Assembly (NCBI GenBank): GCA_018195615.1
Contig: JAGTPG010000001.1
Span: 992,001 to 1,056,000, forward strand
DNA length: 64,000 nt
Direction: 5' to 3'
From: Streptomyces tuirus
GTDB lineage: Bacteria > Actinomycetota > Actinomycetes > Streptomycetales > Streptomycetaceae
Below the pieces are notes generated by a model that had not been told where the DNA came from, made no database searches, and was given only the letters and a program-made list of their open reading frames with translations. The translations under genes were made by a program, and so were the position numbers. This document shows, one piece after another, positions 8,590 to 16,979 of the stretch (positions within the stretch are counted from its first letter, which is position 1; each line of letters opens with the position of its first letter).

Positions 8590-9500
8590 GCCGATTCCGC
8601 CTTCTTCGACGCCCTCAGTGCGGTGCGCAGCGCGGCGAGGAAGTCTCCCGGCTGCTCCACTGCTGGGTCGTCCCGGCAGTCCTCGATCACGTGCAACGGC
8701 CATCCGTACCGGGCGCTCGCGGCCTCTGCCGTGCGCAGCCGCACCTGGAGCGCGTGACGGCCGTGGATCAGGTCGGTGGGGACGTCGATGCGCTCGAGAT
8801 CGCCGGAGGGGATCGCAGGCATGGCGATCCTGGGGATGATGCGGCGAAGCGCCGCCTGCACGCTGGGTGTGCGCGCGCGGTCCAAGGCGTAGTCCAGCAG
8901 CGGCTGCCACTGCCGGCCTGTCTGCTCGCCCACCCGGCCCATGTCGACGAAGCACCGGCTGAACAGGCGGTCCCTGCTCTTGGGGGTGGGATGGGCGACG
9001 AAGCCCATCATGGGCGCCGCGAAGCTGGGCGCCGGCCGGAACATCCCTAGCCCCAGCGTGTTGACCAGGATCAGGTGGGCCAGGCGGTCGCCGTGGTGCA
9101 CCGCGTAACGCGCGGCGATCGCGCCGCCGAGCAGATGGCCGACCAGCACGGGCGGCCTGCCTTGACAGGTCTGGTCGATGAGCTCGTCGAGCCAGTTCAG
9201 GACCACTTCGATGTCGATTCGGTTGTCGCGTACGGACGATGCGCCGTGGCCTGGCAGGTCGGGCGCGATGACCCGATGGGTTCTGACCAGGTCGGGGATC
9301 ACCCTGATCCACAATGCGGCGAACTCACCCTGGCCGTGCAGCAGCACGACGGGCGGGCCGTCACCGCCCTCGAGAACGGCAGTGGACACGGTTTCGAGCT
9401 GAAGCCGTCGCTCCTTCAGCGGCATCGCGGCGAGAAGCTGGTCGCGCATCTGCTGACCGGCGGACCGCTCCGGGCGTGTTGTGCTCTCCCCGGTGCTCAT
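8586..9500 (-). CDS. Alpha/beta-hydrolase-fold protein lacking the catalytic Ser
   Basis: 304 residues starting at ATG 9500 behind a strong AAGGAGG. The fold is clear: VVLLHGQGEFAALWIRVIPD (oxyanion region), RVIAPDLPGHGASS, and a nucleophile-elbow position reading LVGHLLGGAIAARYA. The usual GHSxGG serine is replaced by Leu. The acid region reads LIHGRHALQVRL with no Asp in the expected place, and the terminal His region reads EDCRDDPAVEQPGDF without His. All three catalytic positions therefore look lost while the scaffold is intact. It could be a non-enzymatic or cofactor-dependent member. It is the first gene of the pair with the FAD oxidoreductase and lies 155 bp below the LuxR regulator. 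Confidence 0.82.
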   Translation of the reverse strand: MSTGESTTRPERSAGQQMRDQLLAAMPLKERRLQLETVSTAVLEGGDGPPVVLLHGQGEFAALWIRVIPDLVRTHRVIAPDLPGHGASSVRDNRIDIEVVLNWLDELIDQTCQGRPPVLVGHLLGGAIAARYAVHHGDRLAHLILVNTLGLGMFRPAPSFAAPMMGFVAHPTPKSRDRLFSRCFVDMGRVGEQTGRQWQPLLDYALDRARTPSVQAALRRIIPRIAMPAIPSGDLERIDVPTDLIHGRHALQVRLRTAEAASARYGWPLHVIEDCRDDPAVEQPGDFLAALRTALRASKKAESA

Positions 9501-9655
9501 CACGGCCTCCTTTCCCAGTGGCCTGCCAGGGCCACGAGAGCCGTAGGGCCTACGAGGAAAGAATCCACGTCCGACAGCATTGGCCGCATCGGTCACACTG
9601 ACCAACTCAGTCGCCGCGCGCCATGTGGGTATTTCTGTGCAGAGGGTGCCGGGCC

Positions 9656-11296
9656 CTACACGAGGTCGTGCTCGTAGGCGTACGCGGTGGCCGCGGCCCG
9701 TGAGGAGACGCCCAGCTTGGTGAACATGTTGCTGACGTGCCGGGCGACCGTCTTCTCGCTGATGACAAGACTGTCCGCGATCTCCCGGTTGGTCGCGCCG
9801 GTCGCCACCAGGCGGAGCACCTCGACCTCGCGAGGGGTCAGACCTCCAGGGTTCGGATACGAGGTCCAACCCATGAGCTGCCGTGCCTCCTCCATCGCCG
9901 GCACGGCGCCCAGCTGCTCGAAAACCCGACGGGCTGCGTCCAGCTCCATCTCGGCCGTGCCGTGGTCGCCGATCCGGCGGCACGCGCGCGCCACCCGCAG
10001 CCGCACCCGTGCCGCTTCGAACGGAGCGTCGATCTCGTGCCAGGCCGCCCACGCGCGGCGCAGGGCGACGCAGGCGGCCTCGGGCTCACCCGCGGCCAGG
10101 AGGACGGACCCGTGCGCATACGCGACCACAGCCCGCAGATACGGCGAGTCGAAGCCGGTTGCGATCTTGCCGAGCTCGTCCACCGCGGCCTGAGCGGCCT
10201 CCACGTCACCGGCGGCGAGCTCGATCTCCACGGAGCCGGCCAGCACCCTGGGCCGCTCCTGTGCCGCCCCCTCGGTCTCGGCGAGCGTCCGGCGGATCGC
10301 GGCGGCGGCGTCATCGAGGCGTCCCTGCGCCAGCCGAAGCAGGGCCAGGCCCGGCTGCGCCGGGTGCCCCTTGTCGAGGGCCTCGCGGTAGCAGCTTTCG
10401 GCCTCGGAGAACTCGCCGCGCAGACGGAACAGTTCAGCACGCTGGTACAGCGCCATGCCCATCGCCGGGTCACCGGGCGGGGCGGCCAGATGCTCGCACG
10501 CCAGCCGGGCCTCGTCCATCGCCTCGGCCCACTCGCCGCGCAGTTGCATGATCTCCGAGCGGTGCACCAGGCACTGGCCCCGGTAGGGCTTGAGGTCCTG
10601 CTGCACGGCGCACCAGCGGCTCAACGCCGCCGTCCACTCCTGCACGCGACCAAGGTCGAAAATTCCGCGGCAGGCGAGGATCACGGCGCAGTAGATGATC
10701 CCGGCGGCGACCGGCGAGACCTCTCCCGTGGTCACCGCCACCATCGCCTCGTCCAGCAGGGGGACGCCCTGGACCGCCCGCCCTCGCGCGAGAAGCGCCT
10801 TCCCCTGCCCCAGCCTCCCGAACGCCAGAAGCTCGGCGTCCTCGAACCGGTCGGCGATCTCAATGATCTCCACGAACGAACGGCGCGCCGACTCGGGATC
10901 GCCGCCGTCCAGAGCCCGCAGCGCCATGGGGATGCGCAGGTATCCCTGCTCGGCGCAGTCCAGGGCCGCGTCATCGAGGAGGTGCCCCGCCCGTACGAGC
11001 CATCCGCCGCCCCGGGCCTGCTCACCGTGCAGGACGAGGATGATCCCGATCCAGAACGCACACCGTACAGCCGGCGCCACGTCCCTCCGGTCCAGGAACG
11101 CGTGATGGGCACGCTCCCAGCTGTCGACCGCCGCGTCGAAGGCTCCGATCAGGTACGCCGCCCGCGCCATCCGATCGAGGTCATCGGCCTCCAGCGGGGC
11201 CTGACGGTCAGCGGCCCGCATCTGCTCGTACGCGTCCCGCCACGCCAGCCGCCCGTACGACTCGCGCCCCTGCGTAAGCGGATCGACGGCTGCCAT
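9656..11296 (-). CDS. LuxR-type regulator with TPR-like helical array
   Basis: A 546-residue cytoplasmic transcription factor. The start MAAVDPLTQGRESYGRLAWR at 11296 matches this family's usual beginning; the frame stays open upstream but into PAP2-like debris. Residues ~10-470 are a run of helical repeats rich in W..A, LLARGRAVQG, YRGQCLVHRSEIM and EAESCYREALDKG patterns, typical of TPR regulators that sense partner proteins or ligands. The C-terminal GerE/LuxR HTH is complete: LTPREVEVLRLVATGATNRE, IADSLVISEKTVARHVSNMF, then TKLGVSSRAAATAYAYEHDL. It lies upstream of and on the same strand as the hydrolase - FAD oxidoreductase pair and is the natural candidate regulator of it. Confidence 0.88.
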   Translation of the reverse strand: MAAVDPLTQGRESYGRLAWRDAYEQMRAADRQAPLEADDLDRMARAAYLIGAFDAAVDSWERAHHAFLDRRDVAPAVRCAFWIGIILVLHGEQARGGGWLVRAGHLLDDAALDCAEQGYLRIPMALRALDGGDPESARRSFVEIIEIADRFEDAELLAFGRLGQGKALLARGRAVQGVPLLDEAMVAVTTGEVSPVAAGIIYCAVILACRGIFDLGRVQEWTAALSRWCAVQQDLKPYRGQCLVHRSEIMQLRGEWAEAMDEARLACEHLAAPPGDPAMGMALYQRAELFRLRGEFSEAESCYREALDKGHPAQPGLALLRLAQGRLDDAAAAIRRTLAETEGAAQERPRVLAGSVEIELAAGDVEAAQAAVDELGKIATGFDSPYLRAVVAYAHGSVLLAAGEPEAACVALRRAWAAWHEIDAPFEAARVRLRVARACRRIGDHGTAEMELDAARRVFEQLGAVPAMEEARQLMGWTSYPNPGGLTPREVEVLRLVATGATNREIADSLVISEKTVARHVSNMFTKLGVSSRAAATAYAYEHDLV

Positions 11297-11376
11297 GAGC
11301 ACTCCCGCCGCGAGATGAGCCCCTGTGGGCAGCGTACGCGGCACCCGCGGGCTGCGCCCGGCTCCGACGGTGAACA

Positions 11377-11614
11377 GCCTGAGCTCCGGCAGCCCCGAGG
11401 GCCGCCACCTGCGGGTGACGGCCACGGCGAGCGACATGACAATGGCTTGGCAGGTTGATCCCAGGGCCCGCCGAGGATATGCACCCCCTCCGGCCGCACC
11501 GTCGAGCCACGGCGTACGCACTTCGGCCAGTGCGTACGCGACGGAAGTGTCCCAGGCCGGTGGTCCGGAGCCATGCCCTACGACCTCCATCAGCAGACCG
11601 CCGCCGTAGATCAT
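11377..11614 (-). pseudogene. Remnant of a PAP2-family membrane phosphatase
   Basis: The frame running into the LuxR gene begins IYGGGLLMEVVGHGSGPPAW and continues through VRTPWLDGAAGGG to SLAVAVTRRWRP. This parallels the second PAP2 domain of the intact protein at 42787-44550 (IYGLGLLVEGMGSGTDPPGW, ARTPWLSDVAEG, PLAVAVTRSWRP). Only about 80 residues survive. The phosphatase motifs (RP, PSGH, H..D) are absent and the remainder is replaced by the LuxR coding region. It is a decayed paralog piece, not part of the regulator. Confidence 0.75.
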
Positions 11615-11676
11615 CTCAAAGAGCCGCCGTGGAGCACGGCAGGACTGGTCTTACGGCGCTCGAGGGAACACGCGTG

Positions 11677-12016
11677 TCACCGTGTGGCGGAGCGGGTGCC
11701 TCGCTCACGCCTCAGCCGACGCAGGATGACCACCAGGTCGGTCGCTGCCAGGAGAGTGAGAATCCCGCACACGACAGCGACGACGATGAGCGGGCCTCGT
11801 CCAGGGCTCTCACCGTGGTCCGTCTTCGCCGCCCACACGCCGAAGAGTACGGTGGCAGCAGTGAAAACCGGCGCGAAGATGCCAGCCAGGAGCAGGCGCA
11901 GTCCGACGGGGCTCTGCGGTGACCGGTTCGGTGCCGGTCCGAGGGAAGTGGCGGCCGATCATCCCGGAGCGCGCTCGCCGCACCGGCTCTCCATGGCGTT
12001 CCGGGGGCTTGCTCAT
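11677..12016 (-). pseudogene. Small two-helix membrane protein, 2-bp frameshifted copy of the 45.6 kb gene
   Basis: The start MSKPPERHGEPVRRARSGMI at 12016 is nearly identical to the intact paralog at 45638-45979. After EPVTA the frame breaks: the intact gene has GCACAG where this copy has GCAG. Restoring the missing CA at about 11912-11917 reopens the frame through LRLLLAGIFAPVFTAATVLF, VWAAKTDHGESPGRGP and LLAATDLVVILRRLRRERGT to a stop at 11677. The span is 340 bp against 342 bp in the paralog, which fits a 2-bp loss exactly. The family is unknown: two predicted membrane helices and a basic tail. Confidence 0.78.
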
Positions 12017-12238
12017 GGCTGCGCACTTCCTCACCGGATCAGCTGAAATCTGCCGCTGCCCGCCGCCCGAGAGGGCTCGCGAAGGCAGAGGCCCGTGCCG
12101 CCGTTCGCCGCGTAGCCCGCACGTCCCGGGGGAAACCGGCCTGTGGTCGATGCGCGGGGGTCACTGGCTTCGACGTGGCCCGTAGCAGGTGCCGAGGGAG
12201 AGACCTGGCTGCGACATTGTCGTAGGGCAGCGAGCCTA

Positions 12239-13741
12239 TTATTCCCTCTGCCCGGGCTGTCCGGCCTCTCGTCGGGCCGGCGGGCGGGTGTGGACGTACA
12301 GCTTGCGGCGGTCGTCGACGTCCAGGTGCTGCGGCAGTGGTAGGTGGTAGCGGACCGGGCGGCGGTGGTCGGCGATCTGGCGTGCGGGGTTGTAGACGTG
12401 GTTGAACTTCCACAGCATGCGGGCGAAGTTGGTCTGGCCGCGGGCGAGGTTGGCCCCCAGGACGCGCAGGGCGCCGACAGCGGTGCGCAGGCCCAGGTGC
12501 TTGCGGTTGATGACCGCCTGGGTCTTCACGAGTTCGCGGTAGAAGACGTCCAGGGGCAGGGTGGTGGGCACGACGGCGTGCTGGATGTCGAACAGCCGGT
12601 AGTCGCGGGTGGTGAGTCTGCGGGATTCGGTGTGCCAGATCTCCGTTCCCGGATAGGGCGTCATCACGGTCAGATGGACGATCTCTGGGACGGACAGGGC
12701 GAACTCCCGTACGATGCGGAAGCGTTCCTCGTCCCACGCCGGGTCCACGATGAGGTTGATCGCCACGTTGATGCCGAGCCGGCGTGCCACTTCCAGGGCT
12801 CGGAAGTTGTCGTCAGGGCTGACGCGTTTGCGGTAGAGGTCAAGCCCTTCGGCATCGATGGCCTCCATGCCGAGGAACATGTATTTCAGGCCGAGGCGGG
12901 TCCAGCGCTGGAAGACCTCGGTGTTGCGCAACAGGACATCGCTGCGGGTCTCCAGGTAGTAGTTCTTGCGGATCCTGCGGCGCTCCAGTTCGGCGGCGAT
13001 GGCGTCTCCGTGTTCGGGCCGGATGAAGGCGACGTCGTCGACGATGAACACGTTCGGCTCCCGGATGCCCGCCATCTCCGCGCCGGCCGCCTCAGGGGAG
13101 GCTTTGCGGTAACTGCGGCCGTAAAAGGTCCAGGCGGAACAGAAGGAGCAGTCCCACGGGCAGCCCCGGGTGAACTCGATCGACGCGCACGGATCGAGCT
13201 CCCCGATGAAGTATTTGCGTCGGTGGCGCATCAGGTCGCGGGCCGGTACGGGGCTGTCGATGCCGTGCAGCATCCTCGGTCCCGGCCCACGGCCATGCGC
13301 GGTGACGATCCCGGGTACGCCGTCGACCCCGCCGTCCCGGACCGCCTCCAGCAGCGGCACCACGGCCGGTTCCCCTTCACCGCGGACGACCGCGTCCACC
13401 GCTCCTTCAGCCTGTTCGAGCACGTCTTCAGCCACGAAGGACACACTGTGCCCACCGAAGAAGACGAAGCAGTCCGGCAGGGCGTGCTTGGCGGCGTGGG
13501 CGAGGCCGATGGCTTCGGGGATGTTGGCCAGGTAGTTCAGGGACACGCCGAGAGCGTCGGGCCGGAAGGAGGCGAACTCACGGTCCAGTTCCTTCCTGCC
13601 GGTCACCTGCAGGTCCACGATCCGCACCTCGTGGCCGGCGTCCCGGGCCGCGCCGGCCACCCGTTCCAGGCCGAGCGGCTCCAGACGCAGGAAGATCTCC
13701 GAGTACATCAGGGCGCTGGGGTGGACGAGAAGCAGGCGCAT
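12239..13741 (-). CDS. hpnR: Hopanoid C-3 methylase, B12-binding radical SAM enzyme
   Basis: 500 residues starting MRLLLVHPSALMYSEIF; ATG 13741 has GAGGTG five bases upstream, better placed than the GTG at 13747. The N-terminal B12-binding domain (to ~150) shows LEPLGLERVAGAARDAGHEV and FVFFGGHSVSFVAED. The radical SAM core carries EFTRGCPWDCSFCSAWTFYG, a CxxxCxxC cluster motif with the HpnR-type extension, then FIVDDVAFIRPEHGD and YYLETRSDVLLRNTEVF. The C-terminus has TPYPGTEIWHTESRRLTTRD. Known HpnR enzymes methylate hopanoids at C-3 using SAM and cobalamin. No hopanoid synthesis gene lies in the window, so it acts on a pathway encoded elsewhere. Confidence 0.87.
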   Translation of the reverse strand: MRLLLVHPSALMYSEIFLRLEPLGLERVAGAARDAGHEVRIVDLQVTGRKELDREFASFRPDALGVSLNYLANIPEAIGLAHAAKHALPDCFVFFGGHSVSFVAEDVLEQAEGAVDAVVRGEGEPAVVPLLEAVRDGGVDGVPGIVTAHGRGPGPRMLHGIDSPVPARDLMRHRRKYFIGELDPCASIEFTRGCPWDCSFCSAWTFYGRSYRKASPEAAGAEMAGIREPNVFIVDDVAFIRPEHGDAIAAELERRRIRKNYYLETRSDVLLRNTEVFQRWTRLGLKYMFLGMEAIDAEGLDLYRKRVSPDDNFRALEVARRLGINVAINLIVDPAWDEERFRIVREFALSVPEIVHLTVMTPYPGTEIWHTESRRLTTRDYRLFDIQHAVVPTTLPLDVFYRELVKTQAVINRKHLGLRTAVGALRVLGANLARGQTNFARMLWKFNHVYNPARQIADHRRPVRYHLPLPQHLDVDDRRKLYVHTRPPARREAGQPGQRE

Positions 13742-13794
13742 GGTCACCTCGAGGTAAATGGATAGGTGTCAGCGGACGACGGCGTCCCCTGCAT

Positions 13795-13902
13795 TCAGCC
13801 GTCCGGCAGTTCGACCGGGAGCTTCTCGCCGGCGGTGGTGGCCGGTTCCGCGGCGTGGCAGCCAGACGCCGACGCCAGACCTTCGCCCGAGGTGGGCTGC
13901 AT
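13795..13902 (-). CDS. Possible 35-residue small ORF upstream of hpnR
   Basis: ATG at 13902 has GAGGAG four bases upstream. The product is MQPTSGEGLASASGCHAAEP followed by ATTAGEKLPVELPDG and a stop at 13795, 53 bp before hpnR on the same strand. Third positions are about 85% G/C, as expected of real Streptomyces coding sequence. It has one Cys and no signal peptide or helix-forming hydrophobic stretch. No family is recognised. It may be a leader or a chance frame. Confidence 0.35.
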   Translation of the reverse strand: MQPTSGEGLASASGCHAAEPATTAGEKLPVELPDG

Positions 13903-14359
13903 GGGACTCCTCGGGGGCCAGAGGGACGCATTGGTGCGAGAACGTCGCGAACATCCAGGTACCAGAAGGCCGGGTTCCCCCGGCACGCCGAAGATCGTTC
14001 ATGCCCAAACCCGGATCGCCGATGTCCCAGGCCCTGAGGGGGCCTGCCCCCGGCGGCAAGGGGCCAAGACCCGTCGAGGTCGGTCTCGGTCATGCTTCTT
14101 CCCTCGCATGGATGATGGGCCGGACAGCGGCTCGGACAGTCACGCGACGCACCGGACATCAAACCGCCCGCCAATGCGATCGTCGGGCACCAGCACCTTC
14201 ATCCTGGCGGCCGCCCGCCGTCCTCGCGCTGTCAGCAGGTCCGGGCGGGTGAGCGACCGAGCAACCTATGGATCCACCGGCCGTCTCTCGCATCCGCGGC
14301 TTGTCATGCGCCACTGACGTCACCCGGTCTCCGGCTGCACGGCTCCATCCCTGTGGGTG
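13903..14359. other. Gap between hpnR region and lipoprotein gene, no recognised gene
   Basis: 457 bp. A minus-strand start MTETDLDGSWPLAAGGRPP at about 14094 has GGAAGAAG ahead of it, but no continuation resembles a protein family in any frame. Broken sequence similar to neighbouring debris is possible. No clear hairpin terminator was identified by eye. Confidence 0.35.
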
Positions 14360-14950
14360 TCAGGCCGTGTGGCGTTCAAGAATCTCGCCGGTCCTCGCAT
14401 CCACTACATGGACCGTCGCTGACTCGTCGGCCACACCGAGGACACTGACCCTCCAGACCGGGTCGCCGTCACGCCGTTGCAGTTCGATGGCGGTGACCCT
14501 CTCGCCGGTGTCGGCCGCTTCCCGAGCCGCTTCGTCCGGCAGTAGCTGAGCCTCCTCCAGCAGCTGGACCAACTGCCGCCGCTCGGCGTCCTTCAGGTCC
14601 GGGCCGGAGCTCGTCTCCAGCACCTCACCCCGGGTGGCATCGAGGCGGACCGTCCGAAGCCGTCCGTCCTGATCTGCGATCCGACTCTCCCACACGGGCG
14701 AGTCCGACTCTGGCTCCCTGAGCTCCAGGGCAACCAGCTCACCGGCGGTCACCTCGGCCACGGAAAGGCGAATGGCGCGCTCATAGTCGACCTCGACCAT
14801 CTCGAACCGCTCTGCGGGCTCATTGAGCGGATCGTCGCGGCCGCAGGCCACGAGAAACGACAGCATGATCATTGGCACCGCCAGAGCCATGGAGCATCGC
14901 CTCCACAGCCGTCCGCCTCCGTGCCGAGAGATGACTCCCATCGCTTCCAT
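14360..14950 (-). CDS. PepSY-like lipoprotein
   Basis: About 196 residues. The start is MEAMGVISRHGGGRLWRRCS (14950), or the second Met at 14941; both give a lipoprotein signal peptide with a basic n-region, the hydrophobic core MALAVPMIMLSFLVA and the lipobox Cys (LVAC-GRDD). Two tandem alpha/beta units follow, around 40-105 and 120-196: ELREPESDSPVWESRIADQD then VRLDATRGEVLETSSGPDLK, and IELQRRDGDPVWRVSVLG then VHVVDARTGEILERHTA. This is the PepSY pattern of two strands plus a helix. Such proteins are membrane-anchored on the outer face and are thought to regulate proteases or bind peptides. The downstream partner gene, if any, is not evident. Confidence 0.8.
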   Translation of the reverse strand: MEAMGVISRHGGGRLWRRCSMALAVPMIMLSFLVACGRDDPLNEPAERFEMVEVDYERAIRLSVAEVTAGELVALELREPESDSPVWESRIADQDGRLRTVRLDATRGEVLETSSGPDLKDAERRQLVQLLEEAQLLPDEAAREAADTGERVTAIELQRRDGDPVWRVSVLGVADESATVHVVDARTGEILERHTA

Positions 14951-15538
14951 CCAATCCCAACCATCCACCCTCAGGGAATGAAACATGCATATCCGGCAGA
15001 TCGGCAGACCGATGTGGGGAGCAGCCTCGGGAGGAACCGCCTCCGGCGGCGCATACGGATCACCAACCACCGTCCGCCTCCCGAACACCTGGGGCTGGCA
15101 GGGCCGGGAGCGGTCGACTGAGGTTCCGGTCGGCGGAGCCGCGAGCCTCATATCGGATGCGGAATCCTTTTGGGAGGTGCCCAAGGCCCACAGCTCCGCC
15201 GGTCGACCGTCGCGACGGTCCCTCTATACGTCCCTTGCCCCCGAGCGGCGACACACGCATACAGCGGAAAACCCCTCGATTAGTCCAATGCCTTGGCTGC
15301 CGAGGCCACCCGCCCACAACAGGTACGCTCTGGTTATTCAGCTGAGCAGTGCGGTGAATCCTCCACTCGCGTAGGAGCTCCTCGCGGGCAGCGGCGACCA
15401 GGCGCGGGCGCTGGTGCTGCCGACCGGGCGCGAGCACGACCAGGGCGAAGGGCTCCTGTGCTGTGCGTCGCCTGATGTCAGCGCCCGATGGCAGTACGGT
15501 CCTCGTCTTCTGTGCCCCAGATGAGAGACCCCTCCACC
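14951..15538. other. Intergenic stretch, nothing recognised
   Basis: 588 bp. Several open frames exist on both strands, but none has a family signature, a good ribosome site or consistent codon use. A minus-strand segment near 15400-15470 (EPFALVVLAPGRQH, AAAREELLREW) looks protein-like but could not be tied to a family. Confidence 0.35.
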
Positions 15539-16547
15539 TCAGGACCTGCGGTAGCGCACGACGGCGTATCCTGCGCCTGCGATACCCGCGACCGCGACGG
15601 CGCGTCCGACGTGATGACGGCTCGCCCACTGCTGTGGGCTGACGGCGTGCGCCTGGTCGTCGAACACGCCGTGGGTGCCGTAGTCCTCCTCGTCGTCCGC
15701 CGGTTCCCAGAGGTTGCCGCGCCCCTGGGCGGCGGAAAGGCATCAGTCTGCTGCGAGCCGAATCCGGTACGCGCGAGATAGCGGTCCAGCAGCCCAGGTA
15801 CAACGGCGTTCGCCAGGAGCGTCGCCACGGTGGAGGCCCCGACCCAGTACTCGCGCCGCTCCGGGTGGTCTGCGGCGCGCAGTACGGCCCGGGCGGCCAC
15901 CTCCGGTTGGTAGATCGGGGGCACCGGCTGGGGGTGCCGGGTCATGTGCGTGCGCAGCCAGGTGAACTGCGGAGTGTTGACGGCCGGCAGCTGGACCATC
16001 GTCACCCGCACCCCGGACTTGTCGTGCAGCAACTCGCAGCGCAGCGACTCGGTGAAGCCCTGGATCGCGTGCTTGGCGCCGCAATAGGCGCTCTGCAATG
16101 GGATACCGCGGTACGCGAGGGCGGATCCGACCTGCACGATGGTTCCACGGTTCCGTGGCAGCATACGGGTCAGGGCGGCACGGGTGCCGTGCACATAGCC
16201 CAGATAGGTTGCCCTCGTCGCCTGAAGGAACTCCTCCGGCGGCACGTCGGTGAACCTGCCGAAGGCAGCCGTGAAGGCGTTGTTCACCCAGACATCGATC
16301 GGGCCCAGCTCCTCCTCGACGCGGCGGGCCGCCTCCTCGACCTGGTCCGGTTCCGCCACGTCCGTGACGACGGGCAGGGCCTGCCCGCCCGCTGCGCGCA
16401 CCTCGGCTGCCGCCCCGTCGAGGCCCGCTCGCCCGCGGGCGAGCAGAGCCACCCGGTCCCCCGGGCGGCGAACAGTCTGGCTGTCGCGCGTCCGATTCCG
16501 GCGCTCGCCCCGGTCACTACAACCGTCTGCTGTGTCGTCCGGCCCAT
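15539..16547 (-). pseudogene. SDR-family oxidoreductase with two frameshifts
   Basis: A short-chain dehydrogenase of about 336 codons. The N-terminus MGRTTQQTVVVTGASAGIGR at 16547 follows GAGGAGG and carries the TGxxxGIG NAD(P) motif. The frame breaks at 16458-16462 (a C run, one base short) and resumes at DRVALLARGRAGLDG. Next come VVTDVAEPDQVEEAA, PIDVWVNNAFTAAFG and the catalytic Ser-Tyr-Lys in VGSALAYRGIPLQSAYCGAK. A second one-base loss near 15725-15735 must be repaired to read the tail NLWEPADDEEDYGTHGVFDD and the terminal basic/hydrophobic segment (AVAVAGIAGAGYAVVRYRRS) to the stop at 15539. The span is then an exact codon multiple. The C-terminal extension with a possible membrane tail is typical of one Streptomyces SDR subgroup. 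The substrate is unknown. Confidence 0.8.
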
Positions 16548-16946
16548 TCGTCCTCCTCACTCGACGCCTGTTCGTTACAGGTATCGCGCGTTCGCGGTAT
16601 CGGGAAACGAACCCGGAAGCGAAGGGCGAGCACGCCTGTGCCCACGCAGTAGCGCCACCGCGAGACCCACCGAGCCAGGGCAGCTCCCCAGATGACACGA
16701 CTGGAGTGACGGCCTCTCGGACGTGTCGGCGTTTACCCGGTGACTCGCTGGGCACTTCGCGGTCCGGGCGCTTCGGAACGGCTTTCGACGCGACATCAAG
16801 CCTCTCCGGACCGCTTCCGGCCTGGCTGCCGACCACAGGGAGCGGACTGTGACATTCTGGCTGATCCACTCACGTCTGCCAGCAGGGAGTTGCGGGAGTG
16901 CTGGGGCGGACAGGCGACAAGGCTGAGTAACACGAAGGAGCGCCCG
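16548..16946. other. Divergent intergenic region between SDR and ctaD
   Basis: 399 bp that must contain the promoters of the SDR gene (leftward) and of the ctaD unit (rightward). No convincing protein is encoded. I could not assign -10/-35 boxes with confidence. Confidence 0.4.
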
Positions 16947-16979
16947 GTGAACCCAGCTGGACGGCGGACCTGGTCATGA
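16947..16979 (+). CDS. Possible 10-residue leader peptide overlapping the ctaD start
   Basis: GTG at 16947 has a well-spaced AAGGAG at 16935-16940 and encodes [10 protein letters not shown] followed by TGA at 16977-16979. That stop overlaps the ctaD ATG (16976-16978) as ATGA. ctaD itself has no good ribosome site directly before its ATG, so translation of the mini-cistron may feed ribosomes to ctaD. It could also be the residual 3' end of a lost gene. Confidence 0.4.
   Translation: MNPAGRRTWS

Noticed and set aside
12239..13902. RiPP cluster made of a radical SAM enzyme and small precursor
   Set aside because: The enzyme matches HpnR closely along its whole length and no transporter, protease or other RiPP gene is present.
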